Counted from the first letter of the stretch, positions 1 through 8,770 are shown. The stretch: DNA of 53,910 nt from Thermoactinomyces sp. DSM 45892 (GCF_900107305.1 NZ_FNPL01000020.1:1-53910), one strand, 5' to 3'. Notes: a model not told the origin generated them from the sequence alone. Made by a program: numbers and translations.

Positions 1-95
1 ATCCACTCGTTCCCATCCCGAACACGACCGTTAAGCCCTCCAGCGCCGATGGTACTTGGACCGCAGGGTCCTGGAAGAGTAGGACGTCGCCAGGC
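1..95 (+). rRNA. 5S rRNA, 3' part
   Basis: The first 95 bases match the 3' four-fifths of a Bacillales 5S rRNA (the stretch around CCATCCCGAACACG and the closing GTAGGACGTCGCCAGGC). The 5' end lies outside the window. It is followed directly by tRNA genes, as in a 16S-23S-5S-tRNA operon. The exact 3' end is estimated. Confidence 0.93.
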
Positions 96-173
96 TATAT
101 CTTTTAAATAATAGTATAAAATATTCTATATATGTATATTTTATATATTGTCAAACGCTAGGCTTAGTAATAT

Positions 174-248
174 TCCTCAATAGCTCAATGGTAGAGCGCC
201 CGACTGTTAATCGGTAGGTTGCAGGTTCGAGTCCTGCTTGAGGAGCCA
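174..248 (+). tRNA. tRNA-Asn(GTT)
   Basis: Full cloverleaf with acceptor TCCTCAA/TTGAGGA, loop with anticodon GTT, and encoded CCA. First tRNA behind the 5S gene. A second copy lies at 1590-1664. Confidence 0.96.
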
Positions 249-249
249 T

Positions 250-326
250 GCTTCCTTAGCTCAGTTAGGCAGAGCGCTTCCATGGTAAGGAAGAGGTCAC
301 CAGTTCGAGCCTGGTAGGAAGCTCCA
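250..326 (+). tRNA. tRNA-Thr(GGT)
   Basis: Acceptor GCTTCCT/AGGAAGC, anticodon loop ATGGTAA giving GGT, encoded CCA. It differs from the copy at 1666-1742 by one D-loop base (C here, T there). Confidence 0.96.
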
Positions 327-330
327 TCAT

Positions 331-407
331 GGCCCGTTGGTGAAGCGGTTCAACACACCAGCCTTTCACGCTGGCATGCAGGGGTTCGAATCCCCTACGG
401 GTCACCA
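331..407 (+). tRNA. tRNA-Glu(TTC)
   Basis: Acceptor starts GGCCCGT, anticodon TTC in the loop TTTCACG, encoded CCA. One of four Glu genes in the window. Confidence 0.96.
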
Positions 408-424
408 AGAATTTGATAAAGTAT

Positions 425-500
425 GGACGCTTAGCTCAGCTGGGAGAGCACCTGCCTTACAAGCAGGGGGTCGGCGGTTCGATCCCGTCAGCGTCCACCA
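425..500 (+). tRNA. tRNA-Val(TAC)
   Basis: Acceptor GGACGCT/AGCGTCC, anticodon TAC, encoded CCA. Confidence 0.96.
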
Positions 501-506
501 TAATAT

Positions 507-591
507 GGAGGGATACCAAAGTGGCCAAATGGGGCGGACTGTAAATCCGCTGGCTTCGCCTTCGTAGGTTCGAATCCTACTCCCTCCACCA
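507..591 (+). tRNA. tRNA-Tyr(GTA)
   Basis: Long variable arm (class II tRNA), acceptor GGAGGGA/TCCCTCC, anticodon GTA, encoded CCA. Confidence 0.96.
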
Positions 592-602
592 TTTTTTTAT
601 TT

Positions 603-677
603 TGGGAAGTAGCCAAGCGGTAAGGCAACGGACTTTGACTCCGTCATGCGAAGGTTCGATCCCTTCCTTCCCAGCCA
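603..677 (+). tRNA. tRNA-Gln(TTG)
   Basis: Acceptor TGGGAAG/CTTCCCA, anticodon loop CTTTGAC giving TTG, encoded CCA. Confidence 0.95.
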
Positions 678-701
678 TTTTTTATTTAGACATCTTAGTG
701 A

Positions 702-774
702 GAGCCATTAGCTCAGTTGGTAGAGCATCTGACTTTTAATCAGAGGGTCGAAGGTTCGAGCCCTTCATGGCTCA
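702..774 (+). tRNA. tRNA-Lys(TTT), no encoded CCA
   Basis: Acceptor GAGCCAT/ATGGCTC, anticodon TTT. The 3' end reads CTC-A-TATTG, so CCA is not encoded; the Lys copy at 36816-36891 does encode it. Maturation here would need CCA-adding enzyme. Confidence 0.95.
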
Positions 775-791
775 TATTGATTTACTGATTT

Positions 792-866
792 GCGGAAGTG
801 GCTCAGTGGTAGAGCATCGCCTTGCCAAGGCGAGGGTCGCGGGTTCGAGTCCCGTCTTCCGCTCCA
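792..866 (+). tRNA. tRNA-Gly(GCC)
   Basis: Acceptor GCGGAAG/CTTCCGC, anticodon GCC, encoded CCA. Its last six bases also form the left arm of the following terminator. Confidence 0.96.
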
Positions 867-897
867 AACCTTCATTGAAACGAAATGGAGCTTTTTT
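861..897 (+). terminator. Terminator of the first tRNA run
   Basis: GCTCCA at the tRNA-Gly 3' end pairs with TGGAGC at 886-891, with an inner CATT/AATG helix, followed by seven T. The first tRNA transcript probably ends here. Confidence 0.7.
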
Positions 898-926
898 TAT
901 GTCTAGGGATACTTTTTGAAAAAATG

Positions 927-954
927 TTGACTTTCTGTAAGTACATAGTATAAT
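927..954 (+). promoter_or_regulatory. Sigma-A promoter of second tRNA run
   Basis: TTGACT, 16-base spacer, TATAAT, ending 16 bases before tRNA-Glu at 971. It shows that the second tRNA run is its own transcription unit. Confidence 0.8.
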
Positions 955-970
955 AAATCTCGTTAGTTAT

Positions 971-1047
971 GGCCCGTTGGTGAAGCGGTTCAACACACCA
1001 GCCTTTCACGCTGGCATGCAGGGGTTCGAATCCCCTACGGGTCACCA
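971..1047 (+). tRNA. tRNA-Glu(TTC)
   Basis: Copy of the 331-407 gene; anticodon TTC, encoded CCA. First gene behind the promoter at 927-954. Confidence 0.96.
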
Positions 1048-1064
1048 AAAATTTGATAAAGTAT

Positions 1065-1140
1065 GGACGCTTAGCTCAGCTGGGAGAGCACCTGCCTTAC
1101 AAGCAGGGGGTCGGCGGTTCGATCCCGTCAGCGTCCACCA
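1065..1140 (+). tRNA. tRNA-Val(TAC)
   Basis: Copy of the 425-500 gene; anticodon TAC, encoded CCA. Confidence 0.96.
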
Positions 1141-1146
1141 TAATAT

Positions 1147-1231
1147 GGAGGGATACCAAAGTGGCCAAATGGGGCGGACTGTAAATCCGCTGGCTTCGCC
1201 TTCGTAGGTTCGAATCCTACTCCCTCCACCA
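1147..1231 (+). tRNA. tRNA-Tyr(GTA)
   Basis: Copy of the 507-591 gene; class II arm, anticodon GTA, encoded CCA. Confidence 0.96.
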
Positions 1232-1243
1232 TTTTTTTTATTT

Positions 1244-1318
1244 TGGGAAGTAGCCAAGCGGTAAGGCAACGGACTTTGACTCCGTCATGCGAAGGTTCGA
1301 TCCCTTCCTTCCCAGCCA
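1244..1318 (+). tRNA. tRNA-Gln(TTG)
   Basis: Copy of the 603-677 gene; anticodon TTG, encoded CCA. Confidence 0.95.
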
Positions 1319-1342
1319 TTTTTTATTTAGACATCTTAGTGA

Positions 1343-1415
1343 GAGCCATTAGCTCAGTTGGTAGAGCATCTGACTTTTAATCAGAGGGTCGAAGGTTCGA
1401 GCCCTTCATGGCTCA
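1343..1415 (+). tRNA. tRNA-Lys(TTT), no encoded CCA
   Basis: Copy of the 702-774 gene, again without an encoded CCA. Confidence 0.95.
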
Positions 1416-1432
1416 TATTGATTTACTGATTT

Positions 1433-1507
1433 GCGGAAGTGGCTCAGTGGTAGAGCATCGCCTTGCCAAGGCGAGGGTCGCGGGTTCGAGTCCCGTCTTC
1501 CGCTCCA
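1433..1507 (+). tRNA. tRNA-Gly(GCC)
   Basis: Copy of the 792-866 gene; anticodon GCC, encoded CCA. Here no terminator follows and the run continues. Confidence 0.96.
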
Positions 1508-1511
1508 TAAT

Positions 1512-1585
1512 GCGGGTGTAGTTCAGTGGTAGAACATCGGCCTTCCAAGCCGTTTGCGAGGGTTCGATTCCCTTCACCCGCTCCA
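1512..1585 (+). tRNA. tRNA-Gly(TCC)
   Basis: Acceptor GCGGGTG/CACCCGC, anticodon loop CTTCCAA giving TCC, encoded CCA. A variant copy lies at 37127-37200. Confidence 0.95.
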
Positions 1586-1589
1586 CTGT

Positions 1590-1664
1590 TCCTCAATAGC
1601 TCAATGGTAGAGCGCCCGACTGTTAATCGGTAGGTTGCAGGTTCGAGTCCTGCTTGAGGAGCCA
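1590..1664 (+). tRNA. tRNA-Asn(GTT)
   Basis: Copy of the 174-248 gene; anticodon GTT, encoded CCA. Confidence 0.96.
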
Positions 1665-1665
1665 T

Positions 1666-1742
1666 GCTTCCTTAGCTCAGTTAGGTAGAGCGCTTCCATG
1701 GTAAGGAAGAGGTCACCAGTTCGAGCCTGGTAGGAAGCTCCA
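1666..1742 (+). tRNA. tRNA-Thr(GGT)
   Basis: Copy of the 250-326 gene with one D-loop difference; anticodon GGT, encoded CCA. Confidence 0.96.
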
Positions 1743-1746
1743 CTAG

Positions 1747-1823
1747 GGCCCGTTGGTGAAGCGGTTCAACACACCAGCCTTTCACGCTGGCATGCAGGGG
1801 TTCGAATCCCCTACGGGTCACCA
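1747..1823 (+). tRNA. tRNA-Glu(TTC)
   Basis: Third Glu copy; anticodon TTC, encoded CCA. Last gene of the second tRNA run. Confidence 0.96.
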
Positions 1824-1837
1824 TAGAGAATGACATT

Positions 1838-1870
1838 ATCCCAGTAGCTCAACTATCTGGGATTTTTTTA
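1838..1870 (+). terminator. Terminator of second tRNA run
   Basis: ATCCCAG (1838-1844) pairs with CTGGGAT (1857-1863), followed by a T tract. The stretch from here to 2157 is AT-rich; I see no gene in it and only the arginase ribosome site at its end. Confidence 0.85.
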
Positions 1871-2157
1871 TTTTTTCAAGGAAAAATGCCTTCATTGTGG
1901 TGTTTGAGTAGATGTAATATTACGAATATAATAGTTGTCCTGTATAAATATAATTCGCTTCAGAAAGTCTATTAATGGGTGTTATTAAAAATATGGTGGA
2001 TAAAATTATGATTTTTTAAACTTTCTTTTTTTTATTCTGTTAAATGCATAAATATGTCATAGAAGGTTGAGGGTGGTAAAATGTTTTACTAAGAAAAGTT
2101 TTTATATGGTAAACTTAAATTGTTCAATTCTTCTTTAGTAGCAAGGAGATGTAATAA

Positions 2158-3060
2158 ATGATAAAACGACCTATCTCAATTATTGGAATGCCTATAGATC
2201 TTGGACAAGGTCGCCGTGGTGTAGATATGGGGCCTAGTGCGATAAGATATGCGTCACTTCAACAGACTATTTGTGATTTGGGTATTGAAGCTGAAGATTT
2301 AGGTGATATAGCGATTCCAAGCCCGGAGTCCTTAGAAATATCTGATCAAAACTTAAAATATTTGCATGAGATTACGAGTGTTTGTGAGGAGCTTGCTAAG
2401 TGTGTTTCGGGGGTCATAGAAAGAAAGCGCTTTCCACTGGTACTTGGTGGAGACCATAGCATGGCTATTGGTACCGTTGCAGGTGCGGCGAAGCATTATC
2501 AAAATATGGGCCTAATCTGGTACGATGCGCATGGAGATTTAAATACGGGTGAAACGTCCCCTTCTGGAAATATTCATGGGATGTCGATGGCGGCCAGCTT
2601 AGGGATTGGTCACCCATTGTTAACTCATCTAGGGGGCTTTGCTCCGAAAGTGCGCCCAGAAAACGTGGTGTTGGTTGGTGCTCGCGAGCTAGATCCGGGT
2701 GAGCAACAGTTAATACGGGATTTAGGAATCAAAGTGTTCACTATGCATGAAGTGGATCGTTTGGGCATGGCTCGTGTCATGGAGGAAACGATTGAGATTG
2801 TGGGTAACGGTACAGATGGTGTTCATCTGAGCTTAGATCTAGATGGCTTAGATCCTTCTGACTGTCCAGGAGTAGGGACGCCGGTGCCAGGTGGTATTAC
2901 GTATCGAGAGAGTCATCTAGCTATGGAAATGTTAGCTGATTCAAATGTTCTTACATCGGCTGAGTTTGTAGAAGTAAATCCTATCTTAGATCAGTCTAAT
3001 CTAACGGCGAAAGTGGCTGTTGCTCTTATTAGTTCGATGCTAGGAAAGAAAATCTTATAG
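2158..3060 (+). CDS. rocF: Arginase
   Basis: Hydrolyses L-arginine to ornithine and urea in the cytoplasm, the first step of arginine use as nitrogen source. The 300-residue protein has the usual length and the manganese-site motifs of the ureohydrolase family: GGDHS (97-101), DAHGDLN (123-129), the substrate loop SGNIHGM (136-142) and DLDGLDP further on, then EVNP near the C-terminus. An AAGGAG ribosome site sits 9 bases before the ATG. It stands alone behind the tRNA terminator and ahead of a hairpin. Arginase next to cdaA is a familiar Bacillales arrangement; here kynA and kynU lie between them. No -24/-12 promoter or ROC-type operator was recognised upstream. Confidence 0.95.
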   Translation: MIKRPISIIGMPIDLGQGRRGVDMGPSAIRYASLQQTICDLGIEAEDLGDIAIPSPESLEISDQNLKYLHEITSVCEELAKCVSGVIERKRFPLVLGGDHSMAIGTVAGAAKHYQNMGLIWYDAHGDLNTGETSPSGNIHGMSMAASLGIGHPLLTHLGGFAPKVRPENVVLVGARELDPGEQQLIRDLGIKVFTMHEVDRLGMARVMEETIEIVGNGTDGVHLSLDLDGLDPSDCPGVGTPVPGGITYRESHLAMEMLADSNVLTSAEFVEVNPILDQSNLTAKVAVALISSMLGKKIL

Positions 3061-3070
3061 TTCTTGATGA

Positions 3071-3105
3071 ACGAGGTAGATAGCAAGTTTTGCTGTTTAC
3101 CTCGT
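3071..3105 (+). terminator. Hairpin after rocF
   Basis: ACGAGGTA pairs with TACCTCGT around an inner AGCAA/TTGCT helix. No T tract follows, so it may be an RNA-stabilising hairpin rather than an intrinsic terminator. Confidence 0.45.
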
Positions 3106-3259
3106 CCCGTTAAGACCCATTTTATTTTCTGTATTTGTTCTCAATCGGGCTTGCTTGTTGTAAAATACTATTAGTCATTTTACAGAATGTTTCATTTAAA
3201 ATCAATTAGTCATTATTATATTTTTTAGTTTGAGTTTAATAGATGAGGATGTGACGATT

Positions 3260-4108
3260 ATGGTAAAGAAGGAAGGATTAGAGCAAACAGAGCGTCCTGA
3301 GGGGATACAAACGAATTTCCGTAATAACATGACATATGGTGATTACTTACAGTTGGATCAAATCTTAGATGCACAAAACCCTCTTTCGAATCATCATGAT
3401 GAGATGCTATTTGTTATCATTCATCAGACCAGTGAATTGTGGATGAAGCAAATGATCCATGAGCTTCAAGCAGCCATTCAACATATTGTCTCTAACCGTA
3501 TAGCTTCTGCTTTAAAGATGTTATCACGAGTATCCAGAATTCAGTCGCAGGTGATTCAATCCTGGGATGTACTGTCCACGCTAACGCCGGCGGAATATAT
3601 CGAATTCCGTAACTCCTTAGGAGAGTCTTCTGGTTTTCAATCCTATCAATATCGAATAATTGAATTTTACTTAGGTAAGAAAAGTACTCCTATTATGGAG
3701 ATTTACAGTCATAAAGACGAAGTGAAGAAAATGCTTGAAGGTGCCTTACAACAACCTAGCCTATATGATGTTGCCATCCAAGCATTAGCGAATAGAGGAT
3801 TTACGATCTCTCCTTCTATTCTGGATCGTGACTGGACCAAGCCTTATCAATCCGATGAGAGTGTGGAGAAGGCTTGGCTGGAGGTTTATCAAGATGTAAA
3901 TCAGTATTGGATTTATTATCAATTAGCTGAAAAATTAGTTGATATAGAGGATTGGATGCAACAGTGGCGCTTTCGTCATATGAAGACTGTGGAGCGGATT
4001 ATTGGTTTTAAACGTGGAACGGGCGGTTCACCGGGAGTACCATACCTTCGTAGTACAATGGAGCACCGTTTTTTCCCCGAACTCTGGGATCTGCGAACGA
4101 AACTCTAA
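3260..4108 (+). CDS. kynA: Tryptophan 2,3-dioxygenase
   Basis: Haem enzyme that opens the indole ring of L-tryptophan with O2 to give N-formylkynurenine, first step of tryptophan catabolism. Recognisable are the N-terminal YGDYLQLD stretch, [17 protein letters not shown], the FRHM segment that carries the axial haem histidine, and the conserved [10 protein letters not shown] near the C-terminus. I start at the ATG of 3260 because GAGG lies 11 bases upstream; an in-frame TTG at 3230 would add 10 residues but has no ribosome site. The 282-residue length fits the family. kynU follows after 20 bases, so the two are cotranscribed. No kynurenine formamidase gene is present here. Confidence 0.93.
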   Translation: MVKKEGLEQTERPEGIQTNFRNNMTYGDYLQLDQILDAQNPLSNHHDEMLFVIIHQTSELWMKQMIHELQAAIQHIVSNRIASALKMLSRVSRIQSQVIQSWDVLSTLTPAEYIEFRNSLGESSGFQSYQYRIIEFYLGKKSTPIMEIYSHKDEVKKMLEGALQQPSLYDVAIQALANRGFTISPSILDRDWTKPYQSDESVEKAWLEVYQDVNQYWIYYQLAEKLVDIEDWMQQWRFRHMKTVERIIGFKRGTGGSPGVPYLRSTMEHRFFPELWDLRTKL

Positions 4109-4128
4109 ATAGAAGGAGAACAACAGCG

Positions 4129-5400
4129 ATGAAACCAACTCAAGAGGATGCCAAGCTTTTGGATCATCAAGATGTACTCTCTAAGTATCAAGATGAATTT
4201 TATCTGGTATCGGATCAAATTTATTTGGATGGTAACTCTTTGGGGTTATGTTCAAAACGAGCAGAGAAGACTTTTTTAGAGATGTTTGAATCTTGGAAGA
4301 GATATCAGATCGACGGTTGGTCGAACGGAAAGTATCCGTGGTTTTATTTAGCTGAAATGTTAGGAGCTAAGATGGCTCCCCTTGTTGGAGCAAAGAAGGA
4401 AGAGGTTGTTGCAACTGGGACGACTACTGTGAATTTGCATCAATTAATCGCGACTTTTTATCACCCAGAAGGGAAGCGCACTAAAATCGTAGCGAATGAG
4501 CTGGACTTTCCTACGGATATCTATGCGATTAAGAGTCAACTTCAGCTACATGGTCTTGATCCGGAAGAGCATTTTCTATCTGTAAAGAGTAGGCAGGGTC
4601 GGTACATCGATGAAGCAGATATCATTGCTTGCATGCAGGATGATGTCGCTTTGATCATATTACCCACGGTTTTATATCGAAGTGGTCAATTACTAGATAT
4701 CGAACTCCTTACTCGAGAAGCACATAAACGTGGAATCTTAATCGGATTTGACGCCTGCCACTCTATCGGGGCTGTTCCCCATGAATTCCATCAGTGGGGA
4801 GTTGATTTTGCGGTCTGGTGTTCCTATAAATATCTAAATAGTGGCCCCGGTAGTGTTGCGGCGATTTATGTGCATGAAAAACATTTTGGCAGGGTTCCTG
4901 GACTAGCCGGGTGGTTTGGCTCTGATAAGGAGCGTCAATTTGATATGGGCCATGCATTTGAGCCTTCTACACAGGCAGGGGCATATCAATTGAGTGCACC
5001 GTCTATCTTAAATGCAGCTCCGTTGATCGGCTCTTTATCCATATTTGAAGAGGTAGGGATCGAGTCGATCCGTAAAAAGTCCTTATCGTTAACCCGATAT
5101 ATGATGGAGTTAATTGAAAGCGAGCTTCAAGAATGGGGATTTTTGATTGGAAATCCGATGGAAGATCATCGCAGGGGTGGCCATATTTCTCTGGAGCATG
5201 AAGAAGCGACTCGGATCTGCAAGGCACTGAAAGAAGCAAATGTGATTCCTGACTTCCGGGCTCCTAATGTGATCCGAGTAGCACCTATTGCTTTATATAC
5301 ATCGTATCAAGATGTTTGGGAAGCAGTACAACGATTAAAGTTGATCATGGTGGAGGAGAAATATAAAGCCTACTCCCATGAACGAGGAGTTATCGCATAG
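4129..5400 (+). CDS. kynU: Kynureninase
   Basis: PLP enzyme that cleaves kynurenine to anthranilate and alanine, closing the short tryptophan-to-anthranilate route begun by kynA. The 423 residues show the fold-type I pattern: [10 protein letters not shown] near 97-106, FDACHSIGA around 207-215, and the PLP lysine in [11 protein letters not shown] (Lys234). AGAAGGAGA lies before the ATG. Second gene of a two-gene operon with kynA. Anthranilate could feed back to tryptophan or go to quinolone-type or NAD-related products; nothing nearby decides this. Confidence 0.95.
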   Translation: MKPTQEDAKLLDHQDVLSKYQDEFYLVSDQIYLDGNSLGLCSKRAEKTFLEMFESWKRYQIDGWSNGKYPWFYLAEMLGAKMAPLVGAKKEEVVATGTTTVNLHQLIATFYHPEGKRTKIVANELDFPTDIYAIKSQLQLHGLDPEEHFLSVKSRQGRYIDEADIIACMQDDVALIILPTVLYRSGQLLDIELLTREAHKRGILIGFDACHSIGAVPHEFHQWGVDFAVWCSYKYLNSGPGSVAAIYVHEKHFGRVPGLAGWFGSDKERQFDMGHAFEPSTQAGAYQLSAPSILNAAPLIGSLSIFEEVGIESIRKKSLSLTRYMMELIESELQEWGFLIGNPMEDHRRGGHISLEHEEATRICKALKEANVIPDFRAPNVIRVAPIALYTSYQDVWEAVQRLKLIMVEEKYKAYSHERGVIA

Positions 5401-5418
5401 TTCTGGGGATTGAGTGAG

Positions 5419-5449
5419 GGGGCTCTCTTTTATAAGGGGAGTCTTTTTA
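5419..5449 (+). terminator. Probable terminator of kynAU
   Basis: GGCTC pairs with GAGTC (one G-U) around an AT loop, followed by five T. A short helix, hence moderate confidence. Confidence 0.5.
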
Positions 5450-5569
5450 CTATGTTTCAATTAAAATGGTCTGCATGAACGATGTGTTTTCATTGTGTCC
5501 TTTTATTGGGTGAAATCTTTTTGTTTATTTGAAGCATAATATATCCATAAATGCGTTGGAGGAAACAAT

Positions 5570-6388
5570 GTGCAATCATTGGTTGGAATAACAAAGTATA
5601 TAAATGATTTTATTGACATATTGATAGTGAGTTTCCTTATATATCAACTATTGACGTTATTACGTGGGACGAGAGCCGTTCAGTTGCTAAAAGGGATTAG
5701 TGTGGTCGTGTTGTTATGGTTATTAAGTAATTTTCTCGAGCTACGGACATTACGTTGGCTCATTGAAAACTTATTATCAGTGGGTCTTATTACGGTGATT
5801 ATCATTTTCCAACCTGAGTTACGAAGGGCCTTAGAGCAGATTGGTAGAAGAGGCTTTTTTACAAGAGGGCAAGTAGCTAAAGATGAAGTAGTGACACGGG
5901 TTTCTGGGGAAATAACGAAAGCGGTTACTTACTTTTCAAGCAAACGAATCGGTGCATTGATTGTAATTGAACGGGAGACAGGACTCTCCGATTACATAGA
6001 GTCAGGGATTGAATTACAAGCGAAAGTAAGTAATGAATTGCTACGAAACATTTTTTTACCGAATTCACCCTTACATGATGGAGCGGCTGTGATTCGAGTT
6101 GGTTCGATTATGGCGGCGGGATGCTTTTTACCACTGAGCGAAAATCCTTCTATTAGTAAAGAGCTAGGCACAAGACATCGTGCTGCTATAGGAATGAGTG
6201 AGGTTTCAGATGCTTGTGTGGTGATTGTGTCAGAAGAGACAGGACAGATCTCGATCGCGGTTGGTGGTAAATTAGAGCGAGGTATTTCAGAGGATTTGAT
6301 ATTTGAGCGGCTATATCAACAGATTCAACCAAATTCGCCAACGATCTCGATATTCCTGAGTTGGCGGGAGCGAAGAGGGAAGAAATGA
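5570..6388 (+). CDS. cdaA: Diadenylate cyclase CdaA
   Basis: Membrane-bound enzyme that makes c-di-AMP from two ATP. Three hydrophobic segments occupy about residues 10-85 and the DAC domain follows, with the catalytic LHDGAAVI motif and the TRHRAAIGMSE (RHR) motif. The start is GTG at 5570 behind GGAGGA; the ATG two bases earlier is out of frame. Length 272 matches the family. It overlaps cdaR by four bases (ATGA), so translation is coupled, and the downstream glmM product is known in other Bacillota to bind and restrain CdaA. Order cdaA-cdaR-glmM-glmS is the classical one. Confidence 0.96.
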   Translation: MQSLVGITKYINDFIDILIVSFLIYQLLTLLRGTRAVQLLKGISVVVLLWLLSNFLELRTLRWLIENLLSVGLITVIIIFQPELRRALEQIGRRGFFTRGQVAKDEVVTRVSGEITKAVTYFSSKRIGALIVIERETGLSDYIESGIELQAKVSNELLRNIFLPNSPLHDGAAVIRVGSIMAAGCFLPLSENPSISKELGTRHRAAIGMSEVSDACVVIVSEETGQISIAVGGKLERGISEDLIFERLYQQIQPNSPTISIFLSWRERRGKK

Positions 6389-7332
6389 ACAAGTGGTTAG
6401 AAAATAATTGGGTCATTCGAGTAATTTCAGTGCTGTTAGCAGGGGTTTTATGGTTTATGGTTCATTATTTTAATAAGGATCAAGAAGGGGTTCAAAATGA
6501 TACCGAAAGTAAGATAGTCCCTGTAACTGCAGAATATGATAAGGAGCACTATGAGCTCATACAAACCCAAAAAGAAGTGACGATCATGATGAGTGGAAAC
6601 CCATTTTCACTTCAATATGCGTCTTCTCGGGTTCGCGCTAAAATTCGTGTAGATGAACCGATTGTAGAGGGAGAACAACGCAGTGTCCCTGTGATCGTAA
6701 CGGGGATTCCTTCTGGAGTGAAAAACACAGTCACCCCAGAAAAGGTTACGATTACGTTATATAAAAAAAATCCCAGCTTAGCGTATCCTTTTATATCAAA
6801 AGAGATTCCGATTCAACTAACTTATGCGACTAAGGATTCTTCTGTTGAAGTAGTGGAGATAAAGGCTAATCCTTCTAAGATCACCTACTACGGAAATCGT
6901 CCTATGTTAGAGTTATTAAATAAAGTGGATCTTCCGGTTGAATTGCCAAAGGCAGAAGGTGTGTATCGATTTCGGGCAAAGGTTCCAAAGCCTGCAGGAG
7001 TCGAAAAAGTGGAACCCATGGATGTAGAAATTTATGTTAAAATGAAGCGGTCAAACTTGAAACAGATAAGTGATATTCCTCTCAAATCCATTCGTATAGA
7101 AGAAGGACTTGAAGCAAGGATTGTAACACCTAAGGCAGTGGATGCTTCCTTATCAGGAGTGCCTAATTTACCAGATGCATTACAAATGGATCAAATAGAG
7201 GCCGTATGTGATTTGGATAACCTTCCAGTAGGTGTTCACCAAGTCCCCATACAAATAAAACTGCCGAAGGGGATTGTGCTGGAAAGCCAAACTCCGGAAA
7301 AAGCAACGATCGAGATTCGGTCCAAATCGTGA
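6385..7332 (+). CDS. cdaR: CdaA regulator CdaR (YbbR repeats)
   Basis: Membrane-anchored extracytoplasmic protein that modulates the cyclase CdaA. One N-terminal transmembrane helix (about residues 9-28, after MNKWLENNW) is followed by repeated YbbR domains recognisable by their alternating strands and recurring PEKVTITL / PEKATIEI endings. Start chosen at the ATG of 6385, which overlaps the cdaA stop and has GAGGGA upstream; a longer in-frame TTG at 6361 lies inside cdaA. 315 residues, shorter than the B. subtilis protein, suggesting fewer YbbR repeats. Confidence 0.93.
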   Translation: MNKWLENNWVIRVISVLLAGVLWFMVHYFNKDQEGVQNDTESKIVPVTAEYDKEHYELIQTQKEVTIMMSGNPFSLQYASSRVRAKIRVDEPIVEGEQRSVPVIVTGIPSGVKNTVTPEKVTITLYKKNPSLAYPFISKEIPIQLTYATKDSSVEVVEIKANPSKITYYGNRPMLELLNKVDLPVELPKAEGVYRFRAKVPKPAGVEKVEPMDVEIYVKMKRSNLKQISDIPLKSIRIEEGLEARIVTPKAVDASLSGVPNLPDALQMDQIEAVCDLDNLPVGVHQVPIQIKLPKGIVLESQTPEKATIEIRSKS

Positions 7333-7361
7333 TTGGATGGAAACAGGAACAAGGAGGAGAA

Positions 7362-8726
7362 ATGAAAGTGGGTAAATTTTTTGGAACGGATGGTGTTAGA
7401 GGGGTTGCCAATCAACAGCTTACACCAGAATTAGCCTTTCGTTTAGGAAGAGCGGGGGCATATGTGTTAACTCGTGGGAAAACGAGTCCGTTAATTGCAG
7501 TCGGCAGAGATACTCGCCTATCAGGAGAGCTACTGGAGTCAGCATTGGTGGCAGGAATGCTCTCCATTGGGGCAAATGTAGCCCGTTTAGGCATCGTGAG
7601 TACTCCAGGTGTAGCCTTTTTAACGCGCCATCTAAAAGCAGATGCAGGTGTCATGATTTCTGCTTCTCATAATCCTTTTCCGGATAATGGCATTAAATTT
7701 TTTGGAGCAGATGGCTATAAACTATTGGACGAGACAGAAGCGGAGATTGAAAGATTACTGGAGATTTTAGAAAAAGATCCAGCTAATGACCCAATTCCAC
7801 GACCAACAGGAAATGACATCGGACGGATATCGGATGAGAGCGACAGGATTGATGCATATCTGGAGCATCTCAAGTCAACGATTGATACAGATCTATGCGG
7901 GATGCATATCGTGGTCGATGGAGCAAATGGAGCAGCTTATGAATTGGCTCCGCATTTGTTACGGGATCTAGGGGCAGATGTGACAACCATTGCTGTAAAT
8001 CCAGATGGTGTAAATATTAATGTGGATTGTGGCTCCACTCACCCACAGCGGCTTCAGCAAGAGGTAGTCAGACAAGGGGCCCATTTGGGCTTAGCATTTG
8101 ATGGAGATGCTGACCGTTTGATCGCCGTAGATGAAAAGGGTGATGTGGTTGATGGTGACCAGATCATGTTTATCTGTGCGTACTATTTTAAACAAAAAGG
8201 GTTACTCGCAAAAGATACGATTGTCACAACAGTGATGTCTAACTTCGGATTCTTTAAATCTACCGGAGAAGCAGGAATTGCTACAGAACGTACTGCTGTT
8301 GGGGATCGATATGTGATGGAAAAAATGCGTGAAGGCGGATATAACCTAGGTGGGGAACAGTCTGGGCATATTATCTTCCTAGATCATAATACGACAGGGG
8401 ACGGTATGTTATCGGCCATTCAACTTTTACGTGCGGTCAAAGAAGAAGGAGAAACCTTGTCCAATCTAAAAGATAAAATGCACAAGTTTCCTCAAGTGTT
8501 GAAAAATGTACGTGTGGCTTCGAAAGAGGGCTGGGATACGAATCCTGTGATTCAACAAGCAATTCAATCGGTTGTAGATGCATTAGGGGAAGAAGGTCGC
8601 GTCTTGGTACGCCCTTCCGGTACAGAACCACTTATTCGGGTGATGGCAGAGGGACCGGATCAAGCACAATTAGAAGAGTACGTTTCGCAAATTGCCGAAA
8701 CGATTTTGCGTCAATTAGGTGAATAG
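7362..8726 (+). CDS. glmM: Phosphoglucosamine mutase
   Basis: Interconverts glucosamine-6-phosphate and glucosamine-1-phosphate for UDP-GlcNAc and peptidoglycan. The active-site phosphoserine lies in GVMISASHNPFPDNG, the metal loop in DGDADR, the sugar-binding GGEQSGH and the phosphate-binding RPSGTEP near the end. AAGGAGG precedes the ATG at 7362 by four bases; the GTG at 7368 (10 bases from the Shine-Dalgarno) is an equally good start and gives the canonical MGKFFGTDG N-terminus. 454 residues. Third gene of the cda operon; a terminator follows, so glmS is controlled separately by its ribozyme. Confidence 0.96.
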   Translation: MKVGKFFGTDGVRGVANQQLTPELAFRLGRAGAYVLTRGKTSPLIAVGRDTRLSGELLESALVAGMLSIGANVARLGIVSTPGVAFLTRHLKADAGVMISASHNPFPDNGIKFFGADGYKLLDETEAEIERLLEILEKDPANDPIPRPTGNDIGRISDESDRIDAYLEHLKSTIDTDLCGMHIVVDGANGAAYELAPHLLRDLGADVTTIAVNPDGVNINVDCGSTHPQRLQQEVVRQGAHLGLAFDGDADRLIAVDEKGDVVDGDQIMFICAYYFKQKGLLAKDTIVTTVMSNFGFFKSTGEAGIATERTAVGDRYVMEKMREGGYNLGGEQSGHIIFLDHNTTGDGMLSAIQLLRAVKEEGETLSNLKDKMHKFPQVLKNVRVASKEGWDTNPVIQQAIQSVVDALGEEGRVLVRPSGTEPLIRVMAEGPDQAQLEEYVSQIAETILRQLGE

Positions 8727-8730
8727 TGAA

Positions 8731-8770
8731 AAAGTGCGATGTCCATAACAGGGATATCGCACTTTACTTT
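8731..8770 (+). terminator. Terminator of the cdaA-glmM operon
   Basis: AAAGTGCGAT and ATATCGCACTTT form a long stem closed by TCC/GGG, followed by a T-rich stretch. Confidence 0.8.

Larger units (their letters stand above)
331..1507 (+). repeat. Direct duplication of a six-tRNA block
   Basis: The block 331-866 (Glu, Val, Tyr, Gln, Lys, Gly with spacers) recurs at 971-1507, offset by 640 bases, almost identical; the visible differences are one spacer base near 1048 and one extra T near 1239. Even the non-coding spacers match, so this is a recent duplication or a gene-converted pair rather than independent tRNA genes. The unit between the copies carries a terminator and a promoter. Confidence 0.9.

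Noticed and set aside
337-1665. Several short open frames across the tRNA arrays on both strands
   Set aside because: They run through tRNA cloverleafs and repeat with them; they are shadows of RNA genes, without ribosome sites.
1871-2157. Sigma-54 promoter before arginase
   Set aside because: TGG and GTG-containing stretches exist but no -24/-12 GG-N10-GC arrangement.
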